Source: Parachlamydiales bacterium (GTDB taxonomy: Bacteria; Chlamydiota; Chlamydiia; Chlamydiales; Rhabdochlamydiaceae). Taken from it: a stretch of DNA of 64,000 nucleotides. A program made the translations under genes and the position numbers. Below the pieces are notes generated by a model. It was not told the origin of the DNA and did no database searches. It saw only the letters and a list, made by a program, of their open reading frames with translations. Each line of letters opens with the position of its first letter. Within the stretch, counting starts at the first letter, position 1. Where the stretch lies: contig JAGVMG010000062.1 of assembly GCA_020053915.1 (NCBI GenBank), positions 1-64,000 of the forward strand. Reading direction: 5' to 3'. Shown here in pieces: positions 41,805 to 50,929 of this stretch.

Positions 41805-43013
41805 ATGTGGCGTGAATTCATCACAATCAGCCTTTTCCCGATAATGCTAGGGGCTGCTCCTTTAACCCCCACGACAGATCCAGGCGATCTGAAACAGCTC
41901 ACTCAAGACCATGCAGAATTTGCCTTTTCTCTTTATTCTGGAATCAATTCTGATCCCTCCACAAACCTGATTTTTTCTCCTTATTCGATCACAAGCTGTC
42001 TAGAAATGCTCTTTATCGGAGCGCGTAACGAAACCGCCGATGAGATCCAACAGACCCTTCATCTCGAACTTGACCGCACCCAACTGCTCCCCCTTTCTTC
42101 TCAGTTGATTCAAAAGCTGAAATCCACAGGCCCCCAGTTGGACATTGCCAATGGGATGTGGCTCGGCTCTCAGTTTTTTGTACTTTCCGATTATAGCCAT
42201 GCGATAGAAAGTGCGTTCCAAGGAAAAATTACACGCGTTGATTTTACTCGCCCAGAGCAAGCGGCACAAACAATCAATCAGTGGATCCTCGATAAGACTC
42301 GAGGTAAGATCTCCAATCTGATCCAGACAAGCGATTTGGATGAAGCGACGCGTCTCGTATTAACAAATGCGGTCTCTTTTCAAGGAAACTGGCGCTCTAG
42401 CTTTGATCCGATGCTGACTGCAGAGCATCCCTTTTCTCCTACACCTGAAACATCGACCTCGATTTCAATGATGAAGCAGACAGGTTCTTTCCCCTATTTT
42501 GAAAATGATCTCATTCAAATGGTGGCTCTTCCCTTTGAGGGAAGTCTAGCATGCGTGCTTCTCTTGCCTAAGTCTCAAGAAAATCTAGCGATCGTAGAAG
42601 CTGACTTGACAAACACATTTACAGAATGGCTTTCAACATTAAAAAAAGACCAAGTCATGGTTCAAATCCCTAAATTTACGACCACACACCGTTTAGATCT
42701 CAATCAAATCCTGCAGACATTAGGAATGAACCTCTCTTTTACGACACAAGCCAATTTTTCAGGCATCGATGGCAAGCTCGATCTTTATGTCAGCAAGGTT
42801 GTGCATCAAGCGTTTTTCTCTCTCGATGAGAATGGAGTGACTGCCGCTGCTGCAACAGCAGCTTCGATCGGCGTCAAATCGTTAGCTCCGGCATCCCCTC
42901 CTGTATCCTTTGTTGCTGACCACCCCTTCCTCTTTTTCATCATCGATCTTGCCACTCAAGAAATGCTTTTCATGGGTAAATTCCAACTACCTTCTGAGGC
43001 ACATGGAGTATAA
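41805..43013 (+). CDS. Serpin (serine protease inhibitor), exported
   Basis: 402 residues, full-length serpin. The N-terminus (REFITISLFPIMLGAAPL) looks like a signal peptide, so export is likely. Serpin blocks include NLIFSPYSITSCLEMLFIGA, LTNAVSFQGNW, MVALPFEGSLACVLLLP and DHPFLFFIIDLATQEMLFMGK. The hinge ENGVTAAAATAAS (342-354) has the small residues needed for loop insertion, so inhibition is plausible. Counting 17 residues from Glu342 gives P1 Lys358 and P1' Ser359, predicting a trypsin-like target. The loop after P1 is somewhat long, so this may shift. GAGGT ribosome-binding site. The PP2C gene overlaps its end. Confidence 0.92.
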   Translation: MWREFITISLFPIMLGAAPLTPTTDPGDLKQLTQDHAEFAFSLYSGINSDPSTNLIFSPYSITSCLEMLFIGARNETADEIQQTLHLELDRTQLLPLSSQLIQKLKSTGPQLDIANGMWLGSQFFVLSDYSHAIESAFQGKITRVDFTRPEQAAQTINQWILDKTRGKISNLIQTSDLDEATRLVLTNAVSFQGNWRSSFDPMLTAEHPFSPTPETSTSISMMKQTGSFPYFENDLIQMVALPFEGSLACVLLLPKSQENLAIVEADLTNTFTEWLSTLKKDQVMVQIPKFTTTHRLDLNQILQTLGMNLSFTTQANFSGIDGKLDLYVSKVVHQAFFSLDENGVTAAAATAASIGVKSLAPASPPVSFVADHPFLFFIIDLATQEMLFMGKFQLPSEAHGV

Positions 43014-43731
43014 TATCGAAAGTTTTGGAATGAGCGATCTAGGACTTGTTCGCCAAAACAATGAAGATGTCTTTAATGCCGTTCCTGAAAAAAACTTTTT
43101 CGCTTTAGCCGATGGAATGGGAGGCCACAATGCAGGTGAAATCGCAGCCTCATTAGCCGTGCAATTTCTCTGTGAGAGGGTTAGCCAAGCCGATCTTTCC
43201 AATTCCGCGGAAGAGATGGGACAGTTTTTACGCCAGATCGTCGCCGAGGCAAACGCTCATATTTGGGGGCTTTCTGTGCAAAATCCCCATTATACAGGGA
43301 TGGGAACCACGCTCTGCTGCTTCATCATCCACGATGAAAGCCTGATCTATGCCCATGTGGGAGATAGCCGCCTCTACCGCTTCCGCGGCCACCTAGAGCT
43401 TCTTACCCGCGACCACTCCCTCCGAGCCTCCATTCAGGCCCAGGGAGGACAGGAAGAGGGCAAAGAGCTTCCATGTAAACATGTGATTACTAGAGCATTA
43501 GGAACAACATCAAACGTAATGCCAGATATCGGGATCCTTTCAATCCTCCCCAATGATATCTACTTCCTATGCAGCGATGGACTCTCTGATATGGTCCCTG
43601 AAGCCACCATCGAAGCCATCCTCAAAGTCGCCCCAAAAATCGATTTAGCAGTTCCTGTGATGATTCAGACTGCCCTAGAAAAGGGAGGAAATGATAATAT
43701 CACTGTTTTAATGGTTAAAATTATCAATTAA
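43003..43731 (+). CDS. PP2C-family protein phosphatase
   Basis: 242 residues from the ATG at 43003 (GAGG seven bases upstream), overlapping the serpin end by 11 bases. A bare PPM/PP2C catalytic domain removing phosphate from Ser/Thr residues. All metal-binding motifs are present: GLVRQNNEDVF, ADGMGGHNAGEIAA, VGDSRLYRFR, LCSDGLSDM and GGNDNITVLMV. It likely opposes Hanks-type kinases; chlamydiae carry a single such phosphatase next to a NifS gene, as here. The next gene begins right after its stop. Confidence 0.95.
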   Translation: MEYNIESFGMSDLGLVRQNNEDVFNAVPEKNFFALADGMGGHNAGEIAASLAVQFLCERVSQADLSNSAEEMGQFLRQIVAEANAHIWGLSVQNPHYTGMGTTLCCFIIHDESLIYAHVGDSRLYRFRGHLELLTRDHSLRASIQAQGGQEEGKELPCKHVITRALGTTSNVMPDIGILSILPNDIYFLCSDGLSDMVPEATIEAILKVAPKIDLAVPVMIQTALEKGGNDNITVLMVKIIN

Positions 43732-44871
43732 ATGATGACATCTCGCATCTATCTCGATAACAATGCCACAACGGGTCTCGATCCACGCGTTTTGGAAGCG
43801 ATGCTACCGGAGCTCTCTCTTGTTCCGAGCAATCCGTCCAGCGTCCATAGCTTTGGACAAGATGCGCGCAAACGCCTGCTCAGAGCCAGAGAGACAATCG
43901 CAGCATTTTTTCACGTCAAACCTCACGAAGTGATCTTTACCTCTGGCGGCACTGAAGCGATGAACCTCTTGATCCACGGGATCCTCGCGCCCCCATTCAC
44001 AGGTCATGTGATTACTTCCAATGTAGAACATTCCTGTGTGGATAAAGCTTTAAAAGCGTATGCCGAAAGGGGAATACCTGTCACCTTTCTTCCTGTGGGA
44101 CTCTGGGGCGCTGTCCGCCCCGATGCTGTTGAGCAAGCTCTACGCCCCGATACGCGCGCAATCATCCTTTCCGCAGTCAATAATGAAACCGGTGTTAAAA
44201 TTGACATACGCGCGATTTCAGAGATCGCACATCACGCGAAAATTCCGCTGATCATCGATGGGGTTTCCCTCGTCGGCAAAGAGCTCTTTGACCTTCCGCC
44301 AGGAGTGTTGGGACTGGGAGCTTCTGCTCATAAATTCCATGGACCGAAAGGTGTAGGTTTTGCCCTCGTCCGCTCTGCGTTGAAACTCGCTCCCTTATTT
44401 GTCGGAGGCGATCAAGAATACCAGCGGCGCGCAGGCACAGAAAACCTGCCGGGGATTGTGGGAATGGCAAAAGCGATCGAACTGCTAAGTACAGAGATGC
44501 CGCAAGCATCTGAAAGAATGCGCAAGCTACGTGATGCATTTGAAGTGGAACTGATCGAAAGACTCGATCCTGTCATCATTAACGGGGAAGGGCTGCGCAT
44601 CTGCAACACGAGCAACCTAGCCTTTCGCAACCTCCAAGGCGAGGATCTTCTCATGCTTCTCGATCTCAACGGCATTGCGGTAAGCCACGGCTCCGCATGC
44701 TCTTCAGGAGCCCTCGAGCCCTCGCGCATCCTCACACAGATGGGAATTCCTTATCCGCTTGCAAAAGCCTCGATCCGATTCTCATTAAGCCGATTCACCA
44801 CACAAGAAGAGATGACGCGCTGTATCGAGATTCTCGTGAAAACGGTGACCAAACTGCGGAATATGACTTAA
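43732..44871 (+). CDS. Cysteine desulfurase, NifS/IscS type
   Basis: 379-residue PLP enzyme taking sulfur from cysteine for Fe-S clusters or thiolation. The start RIYLDNNATT is typical. The PLP lysine is Lys201 (SAHKFHGPKG), the cofactor His lies in SNVEHSCV, and the persulfide Cys323 is in SHGSACSSGALEPS, the group I (IscS/NifS) signature. It starts immediately after PP2C with a double ATG and ends four bases into a convergent CorC-like gene. No IscU or SufU is nearby. Confidence 0.95.
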   Translation: MMTSRIYLDNNATTGLDPRVLEAMLPELSLVPSNPSSVHSFGQDARKRLLRARETIAAFFHVKPHEVIFTSGGTEAMNLLIHGILAPPFTGHVITSNVEHSCVDKALKAYAERGIPVTFLPVGLWGAVRPDAVEQALRPDTRAIILSAVNNETGVKIDIRAISEIAHHAKIPLIIDGVSLVGKELFDLPPGVLGLGASAHKFHGPKGVGFALVRSALKLAPLFVGGDQEYQRRAGTENLPGIVGMAKAIELLSTEMPQASERMRKLRDAFEVELIERLDPVIINGEGLRICNTSNLAFRNLQGEDLLMLLDLNGIAVSHGSACSSGALEPSRILTQMGIPYPLAKASIRFSLSRFTTQEEMTRCIEILVKTVTKLRNMT

Positions 44872-46112
44872 AAAACAGTGCGCACAAGGATCGACTTAGC
44901 ACCGAGAAGAGAGGCCTCTTCGACGGTAAGCTCAAACTGATCGATCCGTACCGACTCCCCTCTTGAAGGGGGATGACCGAGCGCCTTAGTGACAAGCTCG
45001 TCTAGGGTCTCAGCATCGAGATAAGAGAGATGGACGTTGAACTGCAGATTGAAATCTTCGAGGCGCATATCTCCTGGAAAAGTGCGATCGACGACGATAT
45101 GATACGCACGCGGCACCATATCCCCAAAGGACATCCAATCATCCGATCTTCCAAAGAGCTCATCGATGATCTCATCCAATGTCAGAAAGCCAGTGGCAAG
45201 TCCCGCTTCGTTTAAAACAACAGCTAAACTTTCATTATTGCGACGAAACTGCTTGAGAATTTGCAAAATTGAGGTGCTTTCAGTGATAAACCAAGGAGAT
45301 CTTGCAAATTCCCTCACCTTTCTAACTTCAGACACGCGCAACAAATCACGGGGATAGGCAATGGCAACAATGTTTTGAGGATTGCGATGAAACAACGGAA
45401 CAAATGAAGTGTGTTTCTCGACGAGCTGTTTACGCAATTCTGCGACGGAGCTGACAGAAGGGATCATTGGAACGGCGTCCAGTGCTAGCATCATATCTTT
45501 TGCCGTCTGATTCTTGAGCATGAAGATATGGGAAACAACGGTATTGAATTCTTTACGATTCGTCTCAGAAACAATCGTCTCCTCTCTTTCTTCGATAATA
45601 TTTTGCAGCTCTTCGCGGGAAAGATAGGCTCCGGAGGCGACAGGAGTTCCGATCAAACGGTTTAACCCGCGGCATAAAATATCCAAGGCCCAGATGAGTG
45701 GCCGCAAGACAATGGAAAAGAAGAAGAGGATGGGAACGCCGAGCATCGCGACGCTCTCAGCGTATCGCCTCCCTGCAATCATGGGAGAGATCTCGGCAAA
45801 AAGCAAGACGATGATGATCTGCGTGAGTGGGGCAAAGTCGGGATTCAGCCCCAGCGCATCGTAAAATCTTCGAGAGCACTCCGATCCTAAAATCAGGGCT
45901 GTATTCACACCGATGAGAGAGGTTCCAAAGAGCAATGCGGGATGGCTAATGAGATAGCTCAGCCAAATCGCTCTGCGATTTTTTTTACTGACGTAATATT
46001 GAAGCCTTACTTTATTGAAAGAGACGCACGCTAATTCAACCATGGCAAAAAAGCCTTGGATCGCTAGACAAGAGAGGGTGAGACCGAGAAAAAATTTCCA
46101 GCTTTCGTGCAT
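44868..46112 (-). CDS. CorC/HlyC-family CBS-domain membrane protein (second)
   Basis: 414 residues: a DUF21/CNNM membrane domain (1 to about 190, four hydrophobic helices), a CBS pair (about 195-310, with MLALDAVPMIPSV and VVLNEAGLATGFLTLDEII), and a C-terminal CorC_HlyC domain (about 330-410). Proteins of this kind are linked to magnesium or cobalt efflux and were once called hemolysins. It follows its paralog by four bases and is surely co-transcribed. The order next to nifS and PP2C mirrors Chlamydia. Confidence 0.9.
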   Translation of the reverse strand: MHESWKFFLGLTLSCLAIQGFFAMVELACVSFNKVRLQYYVSKKNRRAIWLSYLISHPALLFGTSLIGVNTALILGSECSRRFYDALGLNPDFAPLTQIIIVLLFAEISPMIAGRRYAESVAMLGVPILFFFSIVLRPLIWALDILCRGLNRLIGTPVASGAYLSREELQNIIEEREETIVSETNRKEFNTVVSHIFMLKNQTAKDMMLALDAVPMIPSVSSVAELRKQLVEKHTSFVPLFHRNPQNIVAIAYPRDLLRVSEVRKVREFARSPWFITESTSILQILKQFRRNNESLAVVLNEAGLATGFLTLDEIIDELFGRSDDWMSFGDMVPRAYHIVVDRTFPGDMRLEDFNLQFNVHLSYLDAETLDELVTKALGHPPSRGESVRIDQFELTVEEASLLGAKSILVRTVF

Positions 46113-46116
46113 GATG

Positions 46117-47373
46117 TTATCCCTTCTTTTTCACGGTCACGGGTTTTAGCCGTCGGACATAGATCCGACGCACCCGTTTAGGGTCTGCTGAAAGGATGTG
46201 GAACAAAAAATCGTGAGAAGTGAACTTGGCCCCTGTTTTGGGGATGTCCCCCATTTGCTCTGTCAACCAACCGCCTAAAGACACCATGTGATTTTCACTG
46301 GGCAGGCTCACCCCGAAAATCTCTTCAAATTCGGCGAGCTCTAGCTTACCGCTTGCGATCATCACATCTTCGCCAGAGCGCGTATATCGGCTTTTTTCAT
46401 CCCGCGCATCGGCAATTTCGCCAACGACTGTCTCGACAAGATCTTCTAAAGCAATGAGTCCCGAGACCGAGCCATATTCATCGACAACCATGGCAAGCGC
46501 CTCTTCCCGATCATAAAGCTGACGTAAGACAACAGGGGCGAGTGTCGATTCCGGAACAAAATAGGGTTTTTTCAAATGAGGGACTAGATCTTCTGAGACT
46601 TGCAACTGCCCTCGATTAAGAAAAAACACCTGACCTGAAATGATCCCGATCACATCATCTAATGACCCTCGGCAAACGGGCACACGAGTGCATTCTTGAT
46701 CGACAAAAAGATGGATTAATTTAGATAGCGGATCCTCAAGATCGAAAAAGATCACCTCCTCTCTAGGACGCATCAATTCTTTGACCTGGGAATCTTGCAG
46801 ATGCAGATAACCACGGACGAGCTCCGCTTCATCTTCATTTAAAATCCCATAAGAACGAGAGGCTCTGAGGGTATGCTGCAACTCGTCTATGGAAATCTCC
46901 CCTTCTGTCTTTAAGAAGAAAAACATCCATCGCGATAAATAGGTCGTGACACCTGTTAACACTTTGCGAAAAGGGAGAAGGACCTTTTGCGCTGCATCTA
47001 AAATAGGCGCCACTCGATACGATAAACTCGTATTGTGCGCCAAGCCCACCGATTTGGGAAGAACTTCCCCGAAAATCAAAGTCAATGCCAAAGGAACACC
47101 CACATTCAATCCCCATCCGGAAAAATCTCCAAAAATGTTAGAGGTGATGTTCTGAATTAAAATGTTGGTGATCACATTCATCATAATGATCGTTACCAAC
47201 AGATCACGCGGGGAAGCGAGCAGATGCGCGACCTGCTGCTTGCGGGGATCTGCATCGACCTTAAACGCTTTGACTTTCATGGAAGAAAGGGAAAAAAGAG
47301 CGACCTCTGAAGAAGACAAGAACGCAGAAACCATTAAGAACAATCCAAGAATAACAATCAGAGCGATTAACAT
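46117..47373 (-). CDS. CorC/HlyC-family CBS-domain membrane protein (first)
   Basis: 418 residues with the same layout as its downstream neighbour: DUF21 membrane domain (1 to about 185, beginning ALIVILGLFLMVSAFLSSSEV), CBS pair (MRPREEVIFFDLEDP, MVVDEYGSVSGLIALEDLVE) and CorC_HlyC domain with GGWLTEQMGDIPKTGAKF. The SSSEVALFSLS motif in the first helix is diagnostic of CNNM-like transporters. Leads a two-gene operon, with the small FtsL-like gene 19 bases upstream likely included. Confidence 0.92.
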   Translation of the reverse strand: MLIALIVILGLFLMVSAFLSSSEVALFSLSSMKVKAFKVDADPRKQQVAHLLASPRDLLVTIIMMNVITNILIQNITSNIFGDFSGWGLNVGVPLALTLIFGEVLPKSVGLAHNTSLSYRVAPILDAAQKVLLPFRKVLTGVTTYLSRWMFFFLKTEGEISIDELQHTLRASRSYGILNEDEAELVRGYLHLQDSQVKELMRPREEVIFFDLEDPLSKLIHLFVDQECTRVPVCRGSLDDVIGIISGQVFFLNRGQLQVSEDLVPHLKKPYFVPESTLAPVVLRQLYDREEALAMVVDEYGSVSGLIALEDLVETVVGEIADARDEKSRYTRSGEDVMIASGKLELAEFEEIFGVSLPSENHMVSLGGWLTEQMGDIPKTGAKFTSHDFLFHILSADPKRVRRIYVRRLKPVTVKKKG

Positions 47374-47391
47374 ATACCCTTGAAAGAGGCG

Positions 47392-47742
47392 TTACTCCTG
47401 TGTTCCATGAAAATAGACCTTTTGCTGTCCTTCAGGAACAACACCAAGCCCCTTCATTAAAGAGAGTTGAATCCAGGCTGGATCGCTTTGGCTATTGATC
47501 TGTACCACGAGATTATCATAGGTCTGACTCAATAACTCTTTTTGGTGATGAAGTTCGTTCAAGTGTTTTTCTAGCTCTTGGCACACAGCTTGTTTTCTGT
47601 GCATTGCATGGGAATAGACCATAAAGCAAGAGATCATAAATAAAAACATCCACCAAGAACGAGTCAACAGACTGCGAACAGTCTTCTCCTTCCAGGATTT
47701 TACGCACAAGTCTGACGCGTGGATTTTTTTTTGAAATGCCAT
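47392..47742 (-). CDS. FtsL/DivIC-like small bitopic membrane protein
   Basis: About 116 residues from the ATG at 47742 (GGGGATC upstream); an ATG three codons and a TTG six codons earlier are alternatives. A basic N-terminus, one membrane helix (WWMFLFMISCFMVYSHAM) and a short coiled coil (LEKHLNELHHQKELLSQTYDNL), ending GLGVVPEGQQKVYF. This layout and the closing motif fit FtsL-type division proteins, as I recall from chlamydial examples, but mraW and ftsI are not beside it. It might instead be a coiled-coil anchor unrelated to division. Confidence 0.55.
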   Translation of the reverse strand: MAFQKKIHASDLCVKSWKEKTVRSLLTRSWWMFLFMISCFMVYSHAMHRKQAVCQELEKHLNELHHQKELLSQTYDNLVVQINSQSDPAWIQLSLMKGLGVVPEGQQKVYFHGTQE

Positions 47743-47856
47743 GATCCCCATTGGACACAAGTCTTGTCTTAATCCAGATTCTCTGAGTTTTAGCAGTAAA
47801 ACTCAAGGGAGATTTCAAGAAAATTAAACTACTTAAAGTCAATTACTTAAAATTCA

Positions 47857-48420
47857 TCAGGCCACGGGAAGCGTGATCATGGTCTGTCTCATGTACTTTC
47901 CATTGCGATCAGCATACGAAGTTTCACAACTTTCCGCTCCTTCATAAAACAGAACTTGAGCCAGTCCTTCATTTGCGTAAATAATCGCTGGCAATGGGGT
48001 TGTATTCGAGATCTCTAAGGTGACATGCCCTTCCCATTCGGGCTCGAACGGAGTGACGTTGCAGATAATTCCGCAACGGGCATAGGTCGATTTACCGATG
48101 CAAATCGTAAGGACATTGCGCGGGATTCGAAAATACTCGACGCTGCGCGCGAGCGCAAATGAATTGGGAGGGATGATGCAGGTATCCCCTTCGTAATCGC
48201 GAAAAGCATCGGCGCTGAAATTTTTGGGATCAACCAAGGAATTGTTGAAGTTTGTAAACACCTTAAACTCTCTCGCCACGCGTAAATCGTAGCCATAACT
48301 AGAGAGCCCGTAGCTAATCACTTTTTTTCCATCCACCTCGCGCGTTAGCTCTGAAAAGGGATCGATCATCCCATGCTTTTGCGCCATTTCTCTAATCCAA
48401 CGATCAGATTGTAAACTCAT
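47857..48420 (-). CDS. dcd: dCTP deaminase
   Basis: 187 residues, typical length. Converts dCTP to dUTP, feeding dTTP synthesis. Family motifs: [25 protein letters not shown], and the catalytic segment [20 protein letters not shown] with the essential Glu. The C-terminal [12 protein letters not shown] closes over the nucleotide. It is divergent from ruvB across about 135 bases, the same neighbours as in Chlamydia (from memory). Confidence 0.95.
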   Translation of the reverse strand: MSLQSDRWIREMAQKHGMIDPFSELTREVDGKKVISYGLSSYGYDLRVAREFKVFTNFNNSLVDPKNFSADAFRDYEGDTCIIPPNSFALARSVEYFRIPRNVLTICIGKSTYARCGIICNVTPFEPEWEGHVTLEISNTTPLPAIIYANEGLAQVLFYEGAESCETSYADRNGKYMRQTMITLPVA

Positions 48421-48555
48421 AGTTACCCAAGGAAGTTAAGCTTTGAAAGTTCCCTAAGATATAGCTTAAGATTTCGATTTTGCACCACAGTAAATTTGCA
48501 ATTTTTCCCCGCACCCGTTAAAGTGAGGAACACCTAACAAGCAGGCATTTTGCAT

Positions 48556-49578
48556 ATGACCGATCCGATCATCGAGTCTTCGTGGATTAAAGAAGATGAA
48601 CCCTTCGAGCTTCCGCTGCGCCCCCAATCCCTCACAGATTTTTGGGGCCAGGAAAAGATTCGCGAAAGGCTCGAGGTGCTCATTGGCGCTGCGAAGCAGC
48701 GTAATGAACCTTTGGGCCATTGTCTTTTTCATGGGCCTCCAGGTCTTGGTAAAACGACACTAGCGAACATCCTTGCGAAGATGATGGGCGCTCAAATTGT
48801 CGTCACCTCAGGTCCTGTGATCGAAAAGCCGGGTGATTTAGCTGGAATTTTAACGAATTTAAAAGAGGGCGACATCCTCTTTATCGATGAGATTCACCGT
48901 TTGAACCGCACCGTTGAAGAATATCTTTATCCGGCGATGGAGGATTTTTCTCTCGATCTCATGATCGATAGCGGACCTGCGGCCCGCAGTGTGCAAGTCA
49001 AGCTCAACCATTTTACGTTGATTGGAGCCACCACGCGTTCGGGCTTACTCAGCGGACCGATGCGTTCACGGTTCCCTTTCATTTGCAGGTTGGATTACTA
49101 CGATGCAGAGGTGTTGCACAACATCCTCTTACGCTCAGCTCAGATCCTCAATGTCACACTCGATGTGGAAGGGGCATTGACCATTGCTAAACGCGCCAGA
49201 GGAACCCCGCGCATTGCAAATAATCTGCTCCGCTGGGTGCGCGATTACGCCCAAATCAAAACGCACAATAAAATTAACGAGGCCGCTGCAAAAGCTGCCT
49301 TAAACATGCTGAGCATCGACGAAATGGGTCTCGACGAAATGGATAAAAAGATCCTTCACATCATTGTCGATCACTATCAAGGTGGCCCTGTCGGCATCAA
49401 CACTTTAGCCGTCGCATTATCTGAGGAGCCTCACACCTTAGAAGAGGTCTATGAGCCCTATCTCATCATGCAAGGATTTCTCAAACGCACTCCTCGAGGC
49501 AGAGAAGCGACCGCATTAGCTTATGAACATATCGGGCGCCCATTGCCCGCAAAACTTAAAGATGGAGTCGAACCATGA
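48556..49578 (+). CDS. ruvB: Holliday junction branch-migration helicase RuvB
   Basis: 340 residues from the ATG at 48556 (a TTG two codons earlier is unlikely). AAA+ motor of the RuvABC resolvasome. Motifs: LRPQSLTDFWGQEKIRERL, Walker A GPPGLGKTTLA, Walker B ILFIDEIHRLNR, sensor GATTRSGLLSGPMRSRF, and the C-terminal winged helix with GGPVGINTLAVALSEE and QGFLKRTPRGREAT. The last codons overlap the spoIID start (ATGA), indicating co-translation. Confidence 0.97.
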   Translation: MTDPIIESSWIKEDEPFELPLRPQSLTDFWGQEKIRERLEVLIGAAKQRNEPLGHCLFHGPPGLGKTTLANILAKMMGAQIVVTSGPVIEKPGDLAGILTNLKEGDILFIDEIHRLNRTVEEYLYPAMEDFSLDLMIDSGPAARSVQVKLNHFTLIGATTRSGLLSGPMRSRFPFICRLDYYDAEVLHNILLRSAQILNVTLDVEGALTIAKRARGTPRIANNLLRWVRDYAQIKTHNKINEAAAKAALNMLSIDEMGLDEMDKKILHIIVDHYQGGPVGINTLAVALSEEPHTLEEVYEPYLIMQGFLKRTPRGREATALAYEHIGRPLPAKLKDGVEP

Positions 49579-50759
49579 ATCTCATTCAATCCCTCATCGT
49601 TTCCACGCTTGTTGCCGGAACGCTCTCTCCTAGCTTATGCCCTGCCATTGTCGCAGAAGCTCCGAGCGATGTCTCTCAAGTTGGAAAACCAATGACAATC
49701 AAAGTCCTCGTCGCACAGAAAAAAGAGAAGATCTTTTTAGAAGCGCGCGGATCCTACCATGTTTATCAGCCTGTAGATGGAAAGCAACTCAGCAGCGGAA
49801 ATTCGAGCAAACGCGCTTTTGTGATTTCAGATCCACTCGGTCTTAAATGGAAAGAGCGCTACTTAGGCTCTTCCCACCTCAGGATCGTTCCAGGCGATGC
49901 ACAAAGTACGCTTCTTGTCGACGGAATCGAATACCGCGGCTGTCTTGAGATCTACGACATGGGCGGGAAGCTCAACATCGTGAACGAAGTGAGCTTGGAA
50001 AATTATCTCAAATCCTGCCTAACGTCTCAGTTCCATGATGAGATGGACGAAGATGTCATGGACTCGATCGCTATTGTCGCGCGTACGAATGCGCTCTATT
50101 TAGTGAACCGCAAGCCCCACGCCCCCTGGCATGTTGAGGCTCAAGAGGTCGGCTATCAAGGCTACGCTCTGACGCTTCAGAACCTGCACGTCGATCGATC
50201 GATCGATAACACCAAAAACCTCATCTTGACCTATCAAGATCAACCCTTTGCCGCTACCTGGACAGAGGATTCTGCAGGAAAAACTGCCGATTTTGCCGCG
50301 ATGTTCCGCAGATCCGTCGCAACTCCTCGCGGTGTACAAGCGCCTTTTGCCCTACGCGACAGAGAAAAACACCACTGGTCGTTCTCTCTTTCAAGACAAG
50401 AGCTCTCTAAACTTCTTCAGGCAGATAAGATCACAAGTCTCGATCTCTTCCAAGACAAACACTCGGAAAAAGTCTATGCGGTTAAAATCCAAGATAGCCG
50501 AGGCAGCCAGAATATGGACTTTATCCAACTTCAAAAAGCTCTTGGTGAAAAGCGCCTAAAAAGCAGTGACTTCACCGTCCAATTCCACGGAGATAATGTC
50601 ACCTTTAACGGCTATGGACAAGGCTACGGCGTCGGCCTGTGTCTCTATAGCGCGAATGCAATGGCAGAGCATGGGGAAAACGCGAAAAAGATCCTCGCCT
50701 CTTTCTTCCCAGAAACCAAGCTTCAGAACGTCCGCGCCATGGAAAGCAAGCAACTTTAA
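49575..50759 (+). CDS. spoIID: SpoIID-domain protein (septal peptidoglycan lytic enzyme type)
   Basis: 394 residues. An N-terminal signal peptide (LIQSLIVSTLVAGTLSPSLC) suggests export. The SpoIID/LytB domain follows (about 90-350: VSLENYLKSCLTSQFHDEM, VARTNALYLVN, WTEDSAGKTADFA, FNGYGQGYGVGLCLYSANAM). SpoIID of Waddlia has been reported to cleave glycan strands at the chlamydial septum. In the segment where Bacillus SpoIID has its catalytic Glu (SEMP), this protein reads SQFH with Gln152. It is translationally coupled to ruvB. A perfect palindrome follows. Confidence 0.9.
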   Translation: MNLIQSLIVSTLVAGTLSPSLCPAIVAEAPSDVSQVGKPMTIKVLVAQKKEKIFLEARGSYHVYQPVDGKQLSSGNSSKRAFVISDPLGLKWKERYLGSSHLRIVPGDAQSTLLVDGIEYRGCLEIYDMGGKLNIVNEVSLENYLKSCLTSQFHDEMDEDVMDSIAIVARTNALYLVNRKPHAPWHVEAQEVGYQGYALTLQNLHVDRSIDNTKNLILTYQDQPFAATWTEDSAGKTADFAAMFRRSVATPRGVQAPFALRDREKHHWSFSLSRQELSKLLQADKITSLDLFQDKHSEKVYAVKIQDSRGSQNMDFIQLQKALGEKRLKSSDFTVQFHGDNVTFNGYGQGYGVGLCLYSANAMAEHGENAKKILASFFPETKLQNVRAMESKQL

Positions 50760-50771
50760 TTTAAATTTGAC

Positions 50772-50809
50772 ACATAGTTTGGGAATTGCGTGCAATTCCC
50801 AAACTATGT
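50772..50809. terminator. Perfect 18-bp-arm palindrome after spoIID
   Basis: Arms 50772-50789 and 50792-50809 are perfect complements with a two-base centre. It lies 13 bases after the spoIID stop and just before the SRP RNA. It has no T-tract. The SRP RNA promoter probably overlaps its second half (TTGCGT at 50786, TATGGT at 50810, 18 apart). Confidence 0.7.
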
Positions 50810-50824
50810 TATGGTATACCTTTT

Positions 50825-50920
50825 ACCGGGGACCTCTTGGAATGAAACGGTCCGAACCAGGTCAGGACTGGAAAGTAGCAGCCTTAAGGATGCAGCTTTG
50901 TGCCAAGAGTCATCTCCGGT
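50825..50920 (+). ncRNA. ffs: Signal recognition particle 4.5S RNA
   Basis: A 96-base small bacterial-type SRP RNA. The conserved apical loop reads CCAGGTCAGGACTGGAAAGT followed by AGCAGCC, containing the GGAA tetraloop and the asymmetric internal loop bound by Ffh. The ends pair: ACCGGGGA with TCTCCGGT, and CCTCTTGG with CCAAGAG. A run of T follows at 50922-50926 and serves as terminator. It has no Alu domain, as usual for Gram-negative bacteria. Confidence 0.95.
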
Positions 50921-50929
50921 ATTTTTCCT

